From contig OW240918.1 of the NCBI GenBank assembly GCA_933207985.1, positions 111,000,887 to 111,064,886 on the forward strand: DNA of 64,000 nt, in the 5' to 3' direction. The notes under the pieces are model-generated. The model made no database searches, was not told the origin of the DNA, and saw only the letters and a list, made by a program, of their open reading frames with translations. Each line of letters begins with the position of its first letter. Within the stretch, counting starts at the first letter, position 1. Positions 44,481 to 56,399 of this stretch are shown piece by piece. The position numbers were made by a program, and so were the translations under genes. Origin of the DNA: Pelobates cultripes (lineage: Eukaryota; Chordata; Amphibia; Anura; Pelobatidae).

Positions 44481-46022
44481 CATTTAGACACATACACTAG
44501 ACTAAAAGAAAGGGAAAAAAAACAGATGCATAACAAAATGACAGCTGGTAGACCCAAATCCTGCTTACCACCCCAAGGACAAGTCCTCGGTAGCCTTATG
44601 GCAAATCCTGGCCGTATTGCAAGAAAACTTGAGACTTGTGTACTGTCCTGCATCTGTGAAAGTTTAAAATTATTGTCCAGGGTAGATCTTACAAAGCTGC
44701 AGAATTTGCTGTAGATTTTCTTGTGAATATACTGTAAGATATCAAAACGCATCCATTGTGACTTGTAGTTAGGTGACACTACTAAATGTTGATTTTCTTC
44801 AAAGCTCAAGTGAGAAGTGACTAATGGAGGGGGGGAAGGGGGAAGGAGGAGAAGTAAAACATTGTTTTATATATTTAATACATATATAATGAATAACTAT
44901 ACAATTTTTACTGCTCCTTTTTTTTCTGATATTGGTTACTTCTTCTCACTTGATCTGCAAACCAAATGGCGGGAACATGCTCCTGTCAGTGTATCACAAG
45001 TCTAGATAGTAGTCATTCTATCTTTAACAAAAAAAAAGTGACAGAACTGTTTTAAACTCTTGCAGAACTAGGATAATTCATTACACTAACTAGTTACCAC
45101 ATACCAAATGATAAATCATAATGAACTGAAACTATACATACATTAGATTAACTAGCCCAAATGTATGTCTCTTTCATTGAACTGAATGGAATATAGGTCA
45201 TTGGTGTAGCTGTGAGATTGTCAAGGCATGTATGTAGCTCATATAATAGTTGATGCAGCAGAGATCTCACTCAGTATGAAGAGGCGTGCCTACATCACAG
45301 AAACTGAACTGAATTGTGGTTCAACACATTAATGTTTCACAGATTCAGCTTTCATTAACCATTTTTATAAAACAAATTTACAGTGATTCACTGTTTTTTT
45401 TCTTCTTCTTTTTCTCCAGAAGAGACAAGGACGATTTCTGGAATCACTTCTAGAAACCAAGTCAACGTGGGAGGTGAAAATGAATACATGAAAATAATGT
45501 GCTAACACTTTCATTACTATTCATTCTTCACTGCAGCTTGCATTAGATTAGCAGAATGGACCAGCAGAATGAAACATCAGATAAGTTTAGCTGAATATCA
45601 ATTCGATCCTGTTTTAATGAAATTACTAAAGAGGCAATAGTTGTTTTGCATTTGCCCTATTTGCCAATGTTGCGTTGATTTACAACACATAATTGTATTT
45701 TTGTTTGCAGTGGTAAAATCCTCATCACCAATTTAAAATGTCAGACAGGAAAAGGAAAGGATCAAATAGGATGTATTGCTGGCACTTAAAAGCTTGCTGT
45801 AGTGGTTATGGTGCCAGGAATGCCCTGGCGCCTCCTCCATTTTAAGGAGTCAAACTGTTTTTGAATGGCTTGACTTCTTACTGCTGGTCACTACTCCTTG
45901 CCCCCTCAAGGACAGTAAGTTCCTATTGCTCTCCTGAGCTAAACACTACAATGCAGGGTTTAGTTCATTAGCTGTGAGCAATGAGCCAAGCCATGGACAG
46001 CTAACAAAACTACCTGCTGAGG
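44481..46022. other. Intron sequence with a possible MITE remnant
   Basis: No gene recognised. Around 45795-46010, GCTGTAGTGGTTATGGTGCC and CTAAACACTACAATGCAGGG resemble interior parts of the T2-type MITEs, without clear ends. Confidence 0.4.
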
Positions 46023-46385
46023 AAACATAGAAACATAGAATGTGACGGCAGATAAGAACCATTCGGCCCATCTAGTCTGCCCAATTTTCTAAATAATTTC
46101 ATTAGTCCCTGGCCTTATCTTATAGTTAGGATAGCCTTATGCCTATCCCACGCATGCTTAAACTCCTTTACTGTGTTAACCTCTACCACTTCAGCTGGAA
46201 GGCTATTCCATGCATCCACTACACTCTCAGTAAAGTAATACTTCCTGATATTGTTTTTAAACCTTTGTCCCTCTAATTTAAGACTATGTCCTCTTGTTGT
46301 GGTAGTTTTTCTTCTTTTAAATATAGTCTCGTCCTTTACTGTGTTGATTCCCTTTATGTATTTAAATGTTTCTATCATACCCCCC
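46023..46385 (-). pseudogene. CR1-like LINE 3' end
   Basis: The minus-strand frame at 46115-46378 reads MIETFKYIKGINTVKDETIF, RGHSLKLEGQRFKNNIRKYY and VVDAWNSLPAEVVEVNTVKE, then FKHAWDRHK. The WNSLPAEVV block is the conserved end of CR1/L2-group LINE ORF2. The 3' end has the short-period tail ATTCTATGTTTCTATGTTTC typical of CR1-group elements. Everything upstream is missing (5' truncation). Confidence 0.8.
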
Positions 46386-46860
46386 CTGTCTCATCTTTCC
46401 TCCAAGCTCCAAGAACTTCCCTCTCTCTGCAGATGGTAGGCAAGGCGCGGATTGGTACCTGGTTGACACCCTTCTGTGAGAGTAGATTAAGGAACAGAGT
46501 AATAAAACTATTATCAAAGAGAAGTGGTCCTCAGTACACATATATTGGGTGAATCCATCAAACCATCAGGTATATGTCACGTAGAGTATAGGCTGGTTAG
46601 AGGACACATAAATTAGGCTTAATTAGCTGAGCAGGGAGGGTGCCATTTAAGTGGGGCCATCATACATGCGTGAAATCCTGTCAGTTATGCCATTAGGAAA
46701 GGTACACTGAGGATATTGATTGGAGACATATGTTAAGACTAAACAAAATACGGAGAACCATTCTTAAATAAAATATAGGCAATTTGTAGGTAAGACCATG
46801 CTTTTGTAAAAGTAAAAGGTTTAGGTTAATTTAAGAACGTAAAAGCAGATTTGTAACAGG
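46386..46860. other. Intron sequence, no element recognised
   Basis: No supportable gene or repeat boundary. Confidence 0.5.
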
Positions 46861-46879
46861 AGTCCACCAAATTAAACAG

Positions 46880-47560
46880 GGTCTGTAACGTCACCTGTGC
46901 CAGTGTCAGCACTGCAATGTGCCATCGGGCAGCCCGGGGCTTCTTACCCCCTCATCCAATACCCAGATTGTGGAGAGATCGTTGGTTGTTGTGCAGTAGG
47001 CAAGTTTCATGCATGTATATCCCCTCGGTATAGTGTGAGGCTGTGCTGCGTCTGAGTGCCACATGGTGTCCCTACCTAAAGATCCGCCATCTTGTACGGC
47101 TGTGGATGTCAGAGTTCCGTTTGCTTGGGCCCCATCCCAGCTTTCCCCTGCAATGTGCTTTCTACTGGTTTTTCCATGCCTCCGTGGGGTGACAGGAACA
47201 CGTGTTTTCTGTGATCGCTGAATCTTGCGGGGGCGCCTCTGGTCTGTCTGGATTTATGATGGCTGTGGGTGCTTAGCGGGTCTGTGCAAGCAGGACTGTG
47301 GTTTCACCAGTTCAGCTGTGTGCTAGTCAGGTTGTGGTGTAACCGGCTGCTGTGCTGCCAATTTTGCCCAGAATCTGTCGAAGATTAAATTCAGCCGAGC
47401 CTGAGAAGCTGCAAGGTAAGCCTCGGTTGTGGGGCTGTCTGTGTTCTCCGCCATCTTGGACTCCACTCCGCAATACTGCCCAAGAGGCATTGGGTGTAGT
47501 GGTGGAGAGTCTCCTGGGACCGGGATGACCCCCGCCGGTCCAAGGGGGGGGGGGGAGGCA
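46880..47560 (-). pseudogene. Repeat with ORF1-like N-terminal frame (copy 2)
   Basis: The minus strand from the Met at 47452-47454 reads MAENTDSPTTEAYLAASQAR, then LNLIFDRFWAKLAAQQPVT. It parallels the copy at 30625-31480 in start context, length to the FW.KL block, and the upstream CCCCCGCCGGTCC block at 47527-47540. Frame breaks follow. Identity is unresolved. Confidence 0.4.
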
Positions 47561-47774
47561 GATATCCGCTATGATTAGCAGGAGTCAGCGCTGGAGAGCG
47601 CTGATGCGCTTGTAAGCCGCAGAAGGTTGAGGGCTGGTAATCCGGACCTAAAAGGTTCCGAGTTTGGTGTCAGTCGGATTACTGCGGCTTGACTGCAGGT
47701 AAGTGTCGTTTTAGCTTATTGAGCTCAGGAACTCATGCAATATGCGCCCATTCGGCTAGCCAGTCAAGCACAGC

Positions 47775-48430
47775 CCCCCTGGAGTTTATTACTATTATTA
47801 TCACTATTTATATAGTGCCAACAGATTCTGTAGCGCTTTACAATATTATAAGAGGGAGGATTTAACTATAAATAGAACAATTACAAGAAAACCTACAGGA
47901 AGGATAGGTTGAAGAGGACCCTGCTCAAACGAGCTTACAGTCTATAGGAGGTGGGGTATAAAACACATTAGGACAGGAAATAGCAATCAAATTAGGTAGG
48001 AGTGAAGCAGAGCTGGAGGAGAGAGTAGAGTGCTGTACTTTATTAGAGAGCAAGAGACAGGTTTGTGAGGTAGAGATTACTCTGGGAGGCCATAAGCTTT
48101 CCTAAAGAGATCGGTTTTAAGGCACTTCTTAAATGATTGAAGACTATGGAGACATAGGAAGGTAACCACCCGCGATAAGTCCTTGCAAACGTGAGTTAGC
48201 CGTACGTGTGGACAGGAGAAGGTCATGGGCAGAGCAGAGAGACTGAGGAGGGGCATACCTATGGATCTGTGAAGATATATAAGAGGGGCTAGAATTGTTC
48301 AATGCTTTATAGGTATGGGTTAGTACTTTTAATTGACTCCTATAGGATACAGAAAGCCAATCTAAGGACTGACAGAGGGGTGAGGTGTGAGAGAACCGAC
48401 TAGAAGAGTCTTCAAGAGGTAGCAAGGTTT
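47775..48430 (-). pseudogene. L2-like LINE 3' end
   Basis: The minus-strand frame at 48144-48425 reads LDWLSVSYRSQLKVLTHTYK, ALNNSSPSYISSQIHRYAPP and SLCSAHDLLLSTRTANSRLQ. This is the LHWLPVxxRI..KVL..TYKAL..PSYL block of L2-type LINEs. A frame break then leads to a 3' UTR with TAGACTGTAAGCTCGTTTGA and a terminal TGTAAAGCGCTACAGAATCT. The copy is 5'-truncated. Confidence 0.8.
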
Positions 48431-50934
48431 AAAAAAACTATAGGAAACATTTGGCATCAAGTAACTAATCTCACAAACAGAAATCAGCCTAGGCCAAGTG
48501 CCATTAAACAGAGTAATCATATCAACAAGATGAAGGTTCAGTCTGGGAAGCAGGCGGGCAATAATTAGACCAAGCCAGGATCAAAAGCACAGATTTGAGT
48601 CAACAAGCTGAGCCAAATCAGAAAATCAGAAATATGCTGCTGACTATATTTTTGTCATTGTTGTCTCATCATGTGCTGGAATTCAGGTAAGTTTAACAAC
48701 TTAAAGACCACAGCCTCTTCAAGATTCCTCTTGTTTGGACTGTTACTTTTTTGGCACTTTTGCTATGTTTGTTCCACTGTATTTTACCTCTTTCTCTTAA
48801 AGTCCAAACACATATAAGTTTTATGGATAAGGCGCTCAGCTGATTCCTTATATCACATAAACATGTGTATGAATGTAATATTGTTTTATTTTACTTAACT
48901 TTCTCATGCAGTTATTGCTCCTATACCATAAATGTATACCTTAGTTTTCATCCACATTTATAAAAAAATAAAAACATTTGACTTTGATTTCGGAATAGCC
49001 AAAGGCAATGTTTGTTTTTATAATAAGCTAACGAGAAGATAAAATCACACGCGAATGGTAAGCAAAAATAAAATACAATATACATTAAAAAGATTTAGTT
49101 GCAAATTAAATAATAATATGAGAATTTAAATATAAAGAGTAAATATAATAGTTCATTTTTAATTAGCTTTTTTATATACTATTAAGGAAGCAAAATCATA
49201 ATACTTAGTGTTGTATGTCCACAGCTACACATACACAGCGCTACGGAATGTGCTGGTGCTACATAAATATGTCCTGCAACGAAAGGTGAATAGGACAACA
49301 CGCTGCATGATTTAGAAATATTTCTGTGCAAATTTTGAGGATTTAAAGCAAGCCGAGATGATGTTTCCAATGCAACATTTAGTTATAATTGTTTATTGTT
49401 AGGTTCAGAAAAGTAGGTGGAATAGCAACTTAAATGCTGTTTTGAGATTTCTTGTACCATGTAAATAGATGCTTGCATCAGCTAGGCCTCTCTAAAAACT
49501 GTGCTTCCAACTATTTTCTACTGTAGCTTACAAATGTAATCTATTCTACCTTTCCTGTAACATAATTACCAGTTGACCTAGTTTGCATTTCTAACACATT
49601 TCAAATACGCATACTGAGATTCAAGGAAGTAACAGATCGTAAGGAGAAAAACTTTCATCAAAGAGCCAGAATAATTTTTCTCTGTATTCATTAAGTTCAG
49701 AAAATTGGAATAACTATTAAATGTTCAAAAGGTTAAGCTCCTTAAACTTCAAAAGTCAGAATTGGAAGGGAATTTAAAAAAAAAGAAGAAGAAATTTTGA
49801 ACATTGTGAGATGGATTTCATTATCTGCTGTCTGTCTTTTTCTTCTCAAAGTATGCATGAGTTGATTCAGAGAAAAAGCCAATTTCATAACCAAGGTTGA
49901 GCTGGAAATTGATTATCACTGGTCAAGACACTAAAAGAGAAAATAACCGGTGTCATCGCACATCTGCCTAACTGTCCTGCCGTGATAACTTCTTATTTGT
50001 ATAATATTACAATGTTTTGCAAGCGTAGAAAAGCAGGCTGCGGTGGTTTCTAAGGAAACACATAGGAAAAATATAGATTATACTGCTTGTGTATGAAAAT
50101 GTAAATACACCCTTCTGGAGACCTAACTGCCACTTATAGAAGCTAATAATGTGTTTGTTAACTTATCTTTCCTAGTCAAGTAAGAAATGTAATCACACTT
50201 GCTTAGTACAGTAAAGGAAAATTTTAATTTAAATTCATCCATTATACAGGTAGAATATAAAGCTAGGGACTCAATCACTGCAATTCAGTTGCAAACATTA
50301 GAGAGTATAGCCTGTTTAACATCTACAAATTAGATGTTTCTCCAGCTCATTAATCTCACTGTTGTAAGGCCAGCGCTCCCCATAAGACAGTAGAGGGGGC
50401 TGCTTTTGTCTAAGCGATGGTGAGGACAGGGGTATACACAGCTTCCCTCTACTGACGGTCACTCTCTGTAGTAGAACACAGACTGAGGTAGAAGATCTAC
50501 TTTATCCTCTACCTGGTCTGACAGAGCTGCCAGACTGGTTAGTAAAGATGTTTTTCCAAGGCGGAACACAAGGCAGGTTAGCAACCACAAAGGGGGGAGA
50601 GGGGGTGAAGAGCAAAAGACACAAGAGGGTAAGAGACTCAGGAGGTACGGAACACAAAGGGAAGTAAAAAAAAACATGGTGGTGTACGAGGCGCAAGTGG
50701 CTAAGAGACACAAGATGTGGTAAGAGAGGGACAAATAAGGGTTAAGATACACTAAAGGAGGAAAAGATAGTCAAAAGGGGGGACAAGTGAGTGTAAAAGA
50801 CATAAAAACAAATGTGCAAGTAAAAAAACACAAAAGGTGATATAAGAGACAAATAGACAAATGATGAAGTACAGACCACAATAGGAGGAATACAATACGC
50901 AAAAGTGAAAAAGAAACACAAAATGAGGCATATA
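48431..50934. other. Intron sequence, no element recognised
   Basis: AT-rich to about 50330, then purine-rich. The 62- to 97-codon minus frames at 50459-51046 lack known motifs. Confidence 0.5.
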
Positions 50935-51745
50935 CAGGCTCGGACTGGCCATTGGGCCGAGGCTGACAGGGGAGATCAAGAGATAACTGAGCACCTGCCC
51001 TGCTGTGCCTGCATGGGCTGGTGGGGAGATCAAAGATCTCCCTCACCAGCCCTCAGGCAGTGAAAGGCGGCCGGGAGGGAGATAGAGGAGGACCCGGAGG
51101 AGCTCTATCTTGCAGCTTCGCTGGGTTCCTCTTGCGAGATTCAGAGTGTTGCCGAATCACGAGAGTGAACTACACCACAAGGACCACCAGGGATGGCTGC
51201 ACGGTCCCCCTTCCCAGGCAAAAGGGAGGGGGGATACTACGCTTTGTAAAATTAAAATAAAAAATATATATCTATATATTAATCTATCTCCCCCCACACA
51301 CAATACCTCCAAAAATATTCACACACACATCACCCACACACTCAGCACCCACCTACCTCACACAGCACCCTCTCTCACACACACACACCACCCCTCACAT
51401 ACACACACACACAGAGCACCCCTCACACACTGCACCCCTTACATACACAAACACAGCACCCCTCACATACTGCACCCGTCACATACACAAACACTGCACC
51501 CCTCACACACTGCACCCCTCACATACACACACAACGCAGCCTCACACACAGCACCCCCCCCACACACAAACACAGCACCTCTCACAAACAGCCCCCAGAC
51601 GCACACACAGCATCCTCACACACAGCATCCTCACACACACGGCACACATATAACTCCTCAAACATACACACTGCAACCCACACACACAACACCAACACAC
51701 TCTCCTCACACACACACTGCACCCCCCCCACACTCCCCAACAAAC
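50935..51745. mobile_element. Element end CAGGCTCGGACTGGCC with CA-rich minisatellite
   Basis: The left terminus CAGGCTCGGACTGGCC resembles the termini at 7003, 14897 and 63761. A GC-rich segment follows, then a CA-rich minisatellite (51290-51740) with CACCCCTCACACACTGCACC-type units. No right terminus is seen. The long Thr/His/Pro frame at 51110-51781 is a repeat artefact. Confidence 0.55.
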
Positions 51746-51954
51746 TGTACCCCTCCACAGCTTTTATTAATGATTAATTAATTAAGGAATAACAAATAGG
51801 GTCATTGCCACAAATCTTATTAAAGTCTACATCCCCCCATATACATAACACACCCCTGGCAATGACCCCACCACAATAACAATACATAACAATCTAATTA
51901 ACATATTAACACAGAAACTGGCAGTCCAATATGACCACATTTCCACCATATTAA

Positions 51955-52034
51955 ATTGTAGGGGTGTACCAAGACACCGCTATCCACCAGATCAATTGTA
52001 GGGGTGTACCAAGCCACGGCTACCCACCAGTTTC
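51955..52034. repeat. 40-bp tandem duplication
   Basis: ATTGTAGGGGTGTACCAAG followed by CACCGCTATCCACCAG occurs twice in tandem (starts 51955 and 51995) with a few differences. Confidence 0.85.
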
Positions 52035-53241
52035 AATGTGTCCTTTGTGTTTTTAGCTCCAAGAGTACTGTTGTGCATGATGTAATGCCTATTTCTGCCC
52101 TGTCCAAGCGTTGTGTGCCCATGAGAAACCTAAGTGTTGCTGGGGGAGGGTCTCTCAGAAATTTGACCACACAAAACGAGGGATTGGGTGTAAAATGACA
52201 CAAGGACAAGGGGTGCAGCACAGAGACGGGTAGCAGACATCGAGAGAGAAACAATAAAGGGTTAGGAATGTTTGGTGAGGGTGGGAAAATTGGATGTGTG
52301 GAGAAGGAGTCCGAGTCTTTAGGGGGCTGGGGAGAGACCAGGAAAGAATAAAGAAACAAAATTGTTTTCGGTCTTCTACAGCACACACATACACATTGCA
52401 CACTAATAACCTCTGCATCAACACAAGTCACAGATATGTACTCCACTTACATAAAATCTAATGGTACAGTAACTGAGGAAGAGGGGGATTATGGTTGCGC
52501 AAACTCAAAAAATGGCAAAATATTCTGGAAAATTAGCCCAAGCCAAGGTAAAATAGGCTAGGACATTAAACTGTAAATTTAGTATTATTTAAGCATATTA
52601 TATTCATACTATTCTATAGTAGCACTATAATTTATTACAATCCGATTATTATAACAATAGTGCTTTGAAAGCAGATTATGCTAGTTTCAGTCATGTTCAG
52701 GATTTAACTATTGTTTTCTTGTACTCTCTGTCTGTCTACCATTATAGTAAAAACTATGCTATTTATATGTTTATTAGCAAATGTATAATACATGCCTAGT
52801 ATGGTTGCTACATAAAATAACATAAAACTATAAAAAAATTGAAGAAGGAAACATGGAAGCCTGATGTATACGTGGATAAAATGAATAATATTTAATTATA
52901 TTAAAGGCACATTCCAACAAATATAACGAGAACGTCAGAAATGCCATTACCATAACTATTTTTCTGCATAGAAGTCACTAAAGTCATCAATATACCAATG
53001 TATAAAACGACATTTTTCAAGAAATGATATATTATGTCTTTTGGCAGCTTCCATAAACAGGGATTAAGGCCATATCAAAACTCTTCAGGCAAAACATGTT
53101 TTGATAGAGGGCAGATCAGATACCAGTAATATATTTCTGTAAATCTGATAGAAGTATAGAATGAAAGACTACAGATATTTTCTGCGCTGAAAAAAAAAAA
53201 AAAGACACGTCAGTATGTATTATTTATCAATATTAAAGTAC
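52035..53241. other. Intron sequence next to the CPPED1 internal exon
   Basis: No supportable element. AT-rich near the exon. The 137-codon minus frame at 52033-52446 has no known motif. Confidence 0.5.
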
Positions 53242-53664
53242 CTGCTTTATGAAACATTTCCAATAACTCTTGCCGAAGATTTTTTTCAACGTTGAAATAG
53301 TTGTTATCTTCATCAGGATTTTGAAGGAACAGAGGGATATGTTGAAATATGATCGCATGCTTACATTTCCGTTTCTCGGCGACAGCAAGCTGAGCGGCAA
53401 GCCACCTGTCATGGTTCTCTTTTAACTCTGCGCATGCAGAAGAATCAAAGAAAAACTGGGAATTAAGCACAAGGAATACAACGCCACCAACCCAGAAAGC
53501 AAAGTAGTCGTCTCCCCAGTTGTTGCAGTATGACTTTATTGTTTCAGGGGTTGGGGCATTGCCGATGTCATGGTTTCCACTGACAAACACCAACGGGATA
53601 TCTTGATTAGTCTTTTGAAGCACATTTTTTAGGTCTCTTTCTTGATCCTCTTTAAATTCAATAC
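53242..53664 (-). CDS. CPPED1: CPPED1 internal coding exon
   Basis: This 423-bp exon encodes the middle of the CPPED1 phosphoesterase domain. The minus-strand acceptor is GTTTACAG before GTATTGAA, and the donor is GCAG followed by GTACTT. It contains 2 + 420 + 1 coding bases, so both flanking introns are phase 1. Visible motifs are SGNHDIGN (catalytic GNHD at 53567-53578), [21 protein letters not shown] and the His-containing FQHIPLF near 53328-53348. These are metallophosphoesterase signatures, and the order and spacing fit CPPED1, with the GHYH motif following in the next exon at 4573-4802. The frame is open throughout. The more N-terminal metal ligands must lie in exons upstream (higher coordinates), which I did not find between 53665 and 64000. 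Confidence 0.95.
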
Positions 53665-53824
53665 CTGTAAACATACAAAAATATTTTTCTTTAAAAAAAA
53701 ATGTAAAACAATCATAAATTGATAATCATAAAATAATTTTCTTCTATAAAACTCAATTTGAATGTTCTGTCTCGATTCACGCAAAGATCTAAGGATTATA
53801 AATGTGTTCTTCTTACTTTCAATA

Positions 53825-54150
53825 TTAAAGGGACAATGTAGGCAACTGGACCACTTCATCTCATTGACGTGGTCTGGGTGGAGTGCCTCTGTCCCCTTAA
53901 CACAGTAATTATAGCAGTTATTGAAAAACTGCAATAATTACCTTGCAGGGTCAACTCCACATGACTAGAGGCGATTCCGGGTCCTTAACAAATTTTTGTT
54001 CTGCTGACGCTGGAGTCCTCACCCTATGCATGAGGACATCCAGTGTCAGCTAAACCCCGTAGGAGAGCAGTGATTCAATTTTTTCCTATGGGGAAGTCCT
54101 CATGCAATTGCAATCCTGTTAATTTTAGCAATTCCATTTTTTAATTATCA
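53825..54150. mobile_element. T2-type MITE, left end preserved
   Basis: It starts TTAAAGGGACAATGTAGGCA and carries GACCACTTCATCTCATTGAC and ACTGCAATAATTACCTTGCA, matching the interior of the MITE at 6619. The right end is not found, so the stop is approximate. Confidence 0.6.
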
Positions 54151-54930
54151 AATTTTATTTATTTGTCTTCAACTGGTTTGGCCTGACTGAAATTTGGTCA
54201 ACACTACAAAACAATATTAGTATAAAATGTATTTTTATTATTTTTTAGCCATCTAATAAGGCCCAACGGAATTGTCAGCACCAGGCCCAATGGGCTCTTA
54301 ATCTGACACTGCCTCACACCATTAACACTGGCCAATAGTCAAAAAACAGGACATTCTGAGCAGTAAAGGTCTGGCATAAGGTCACAATCTGAGTAAACAG
54401 TATGAACAGAATAATCTTAAGCCAGGGTCAGTTGGACAGTTGATATAATAGTCGAGGCGGCATGATTCATGAGCGAGGTCCAGGATTCAGTATCAGACAC
54501 TACAAAATGCTTACAAAAAAACCTCACATAAGTCTGCAATACTCTATGCTGTGAGCTATTATGGAGTACAGAATGTTGCAGAACAAATTATGCCGTGCAT
54601 CATCAGATGGACCATGTGACATAGGTGGCAAGCTGGCAGGAGCAAGCTAGACTTCAGTGGTCAGGGTGAGTGATGCCACCTGCTGGGAAATTCTATAGCC
54701 AAATCAATGACTACAATTGAAAACTAAAAAAAAAGTATTAAATGAAAAAAAAATTCATAATATATTGGGACACAATCAGGACGGGTGCTAGGATTCTTGC
54801 CGCCCTAGGCAACAATCCATTTTGCCGCCCCCTCATGAATACAACTACATTCTCTCAGAGGTTTATTAACTAAACTCTGAATTGCAGTGAAGAGACATTT
54901 AGGGAAAGAGACACACTGAGTAGACAGGGA
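54151..54930. other. Intron sequence, no element recognised
   Basis: No supportable gene. GCCGCCCTAGGCAA at 54797-54810 resembles words found in other repeats of the window (near 27795). Confidence 0.4.
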
Positions 54931-55132
54931 AATTATAGTGCCAGGAAAAACTTTTTTTCCTGGTACTATAGCTCGAGAGGGAGACAGCCACTAGAGACTG
55001 GATTAACCCTGCGATGTAAACATAGTTTCTCTGAAACTGCTATGTTTTCAGCTGCATGGTTAAAACTAGGGATACCTGGCACCCAGACCACTTCATTGAG
55101 CTGATGTGGTCTGGGTGCCTATAGTGGTCCAG
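54931..55132. mobile_element. T2-type MITE, lacking outer ends
   Basis: It parallels the intact MITE at 38307-38570: left hairpin TATAGTGCCAGGAAAAA with TTTTTCCTGGTACTATA, GAGACAGCCACTAGAGACTG, and right hairpin ending GTGCCTATAGTGGTCC. The terminal TTAA motifs are missing. Confidence 0.75.
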
Positions 55133-55146
55133 CCTATAGTGCTTAT

Positions 55147-55765
55147 AGTGAGTGCCTATAGTGAGGTACCAGCGTGTCAAGGCCTTTTATAAGTTTTCTT
55201 GCAGGCGCGCTGATCCCGGCGTCTTTTGGACATGAGTTATGATCTTATCCCAGTTTGCCTCTGTGAGGGACTCTACGAGGTCTTCCTCCTGGCGTCTGAT
55301 GCATGGTGGTGCAAGGATATATCTACTGGTATACCGGTAACCAGGTTGGAATAGATCAAGGATAGGGCTCTTGGTGGTGCCTCAGCCTGCGTGCAGAGCG
55401 CTTCGAATTGTGTTAGGTCTCTGTTGAGACAGGGTTTTTGTGGGATTGACCGGGCCTAGCATGTGATTTGTTCTCTTGCAAGCATATTCAGGAACGTGTG
55501 TTGCTGTTTTGGGAAGAGTTTTGTGAGTGGGCAGGTGGCAAACGGTGTCTGGAGGACATTTGCCATGCAGAGTGTTGGTATGTGTTTCGTCAGACCTGGG
55601 AGTGGGCCCTGCTCACCGGCTGGGAGGTCTGGGTTGCTCCGCAGTGGGAGTAATGGGCTGAGGTCCGTCGTGAGGTAATGTTTTGTGCCGTATCTGTGGT
55701 ATTTTAATTGCTGTATTTTATTAAAGGTATTTTGGCCACTTTCAACTTGTGAGTCAGCCATGTTA
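55147..55765 (-). pseudogene. L1-type ORF2 C-terminal fragment
   Basis: On the minus strand the frame at 55456-55761 reads LPLRSNPDLPAGEQGPLPGL, IPTLCMANVLQTP and LFPKQQHTFLNMLAREQI. Another frame below it gives EANWDKIITHVQKTP, then LQENL, a stop, and KALTRWYLT. These match in order the region of L1/Tx1-type ORF2 between the RT and the C-terminal cysteine motif. The fragment ends abruptly near 55147 beside a MITE. It is inactive. Confidence 0.6.
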
Positions 55766-55837
55766 CTCTTTTATTTATTTTTACCTGGCACCAGAGTTTT
55801 TATTGTTCCAGTGAGAATTTTACTCCAAAGAATCCTT

Positions 55838-56100
55838 GGTGGGGATTATACCACTCAAGCTTTATCCATTGAGCAGTCTGCCTGCTCAATAAAATGTGAG
55901 TAACGACTTAGTATTTTATTATTTCACCTCTGGCTTTTATCCAATAAGCACTATTATTGTTTCTTTTATATTTTATATGGTTCTTATAACAAGATATCCA
56001 CCTACTATAAAACTTCACGTATTCCATAAGTGGGGATTGTACCACTGTATGCCATCCACACTAGAGCTAGTCTTATAGCTCTGAAACACGTGAGTAGGAC
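55838..56100. repeat. Degenerate duplicated motif GTGGGGATTRTACCACT
   Basis: GTGGGGATTATACCACT (about 55838) and GTGGGGATTGTACCACT (about 56030) are each followed 35 to 50 bases later by GTGAGTA. The spacing is about 190 bases. This looks like two diverged tandem units of a longer repeat. Confidence 0.6.
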
Positions 56101-56399
56101 CATATAGACCTCTTACAAAATAGTACTTAGTACCTGTTGGGATATACTGCACCATTATTTGCTGTCTTTTTATTTTTTCATAAGGATTTCACGAATATCC
56201 CATGTCCATACGTTACTGAGGAATACTTCCCCTGACAAGATTGTGATTGACTTCTTATTTAAAGTTTTATTTGGACTTTTTTGCTGTATTTTTCAGGCAT
56301 AGACTCTTTTGCACTTACTTTTTGGACTCTAGATTATTATTCATTATCTATTTCGAACTCTTTTTGTTTTTTTATCTTGTATGTATTTTCCTTATTTAG

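Larger units (their letters stand above)
4803..53241 (-). other. CPPED1: CPPED1 last intron, about 48.4 kb
   Basis: This intron is bounded by GTACTT (donor, high-coordinate end) and TTGCAG (acceptor, low-coordinate end) on the minus strand and is phase 1. It contains no other host exon that I can recognise. It is filled with transposons of at least seven types, listed separately, with AT-rich stretches between them. The length is explained largely by these insertions. Confidence 0.9.

Noticed and set aside
51110..51781. 223-codon Thr/His/Pro-rich plus-strand frame
   Set aside because: It runs through a CA-rich minisatellite and has no non-repetitive domain.
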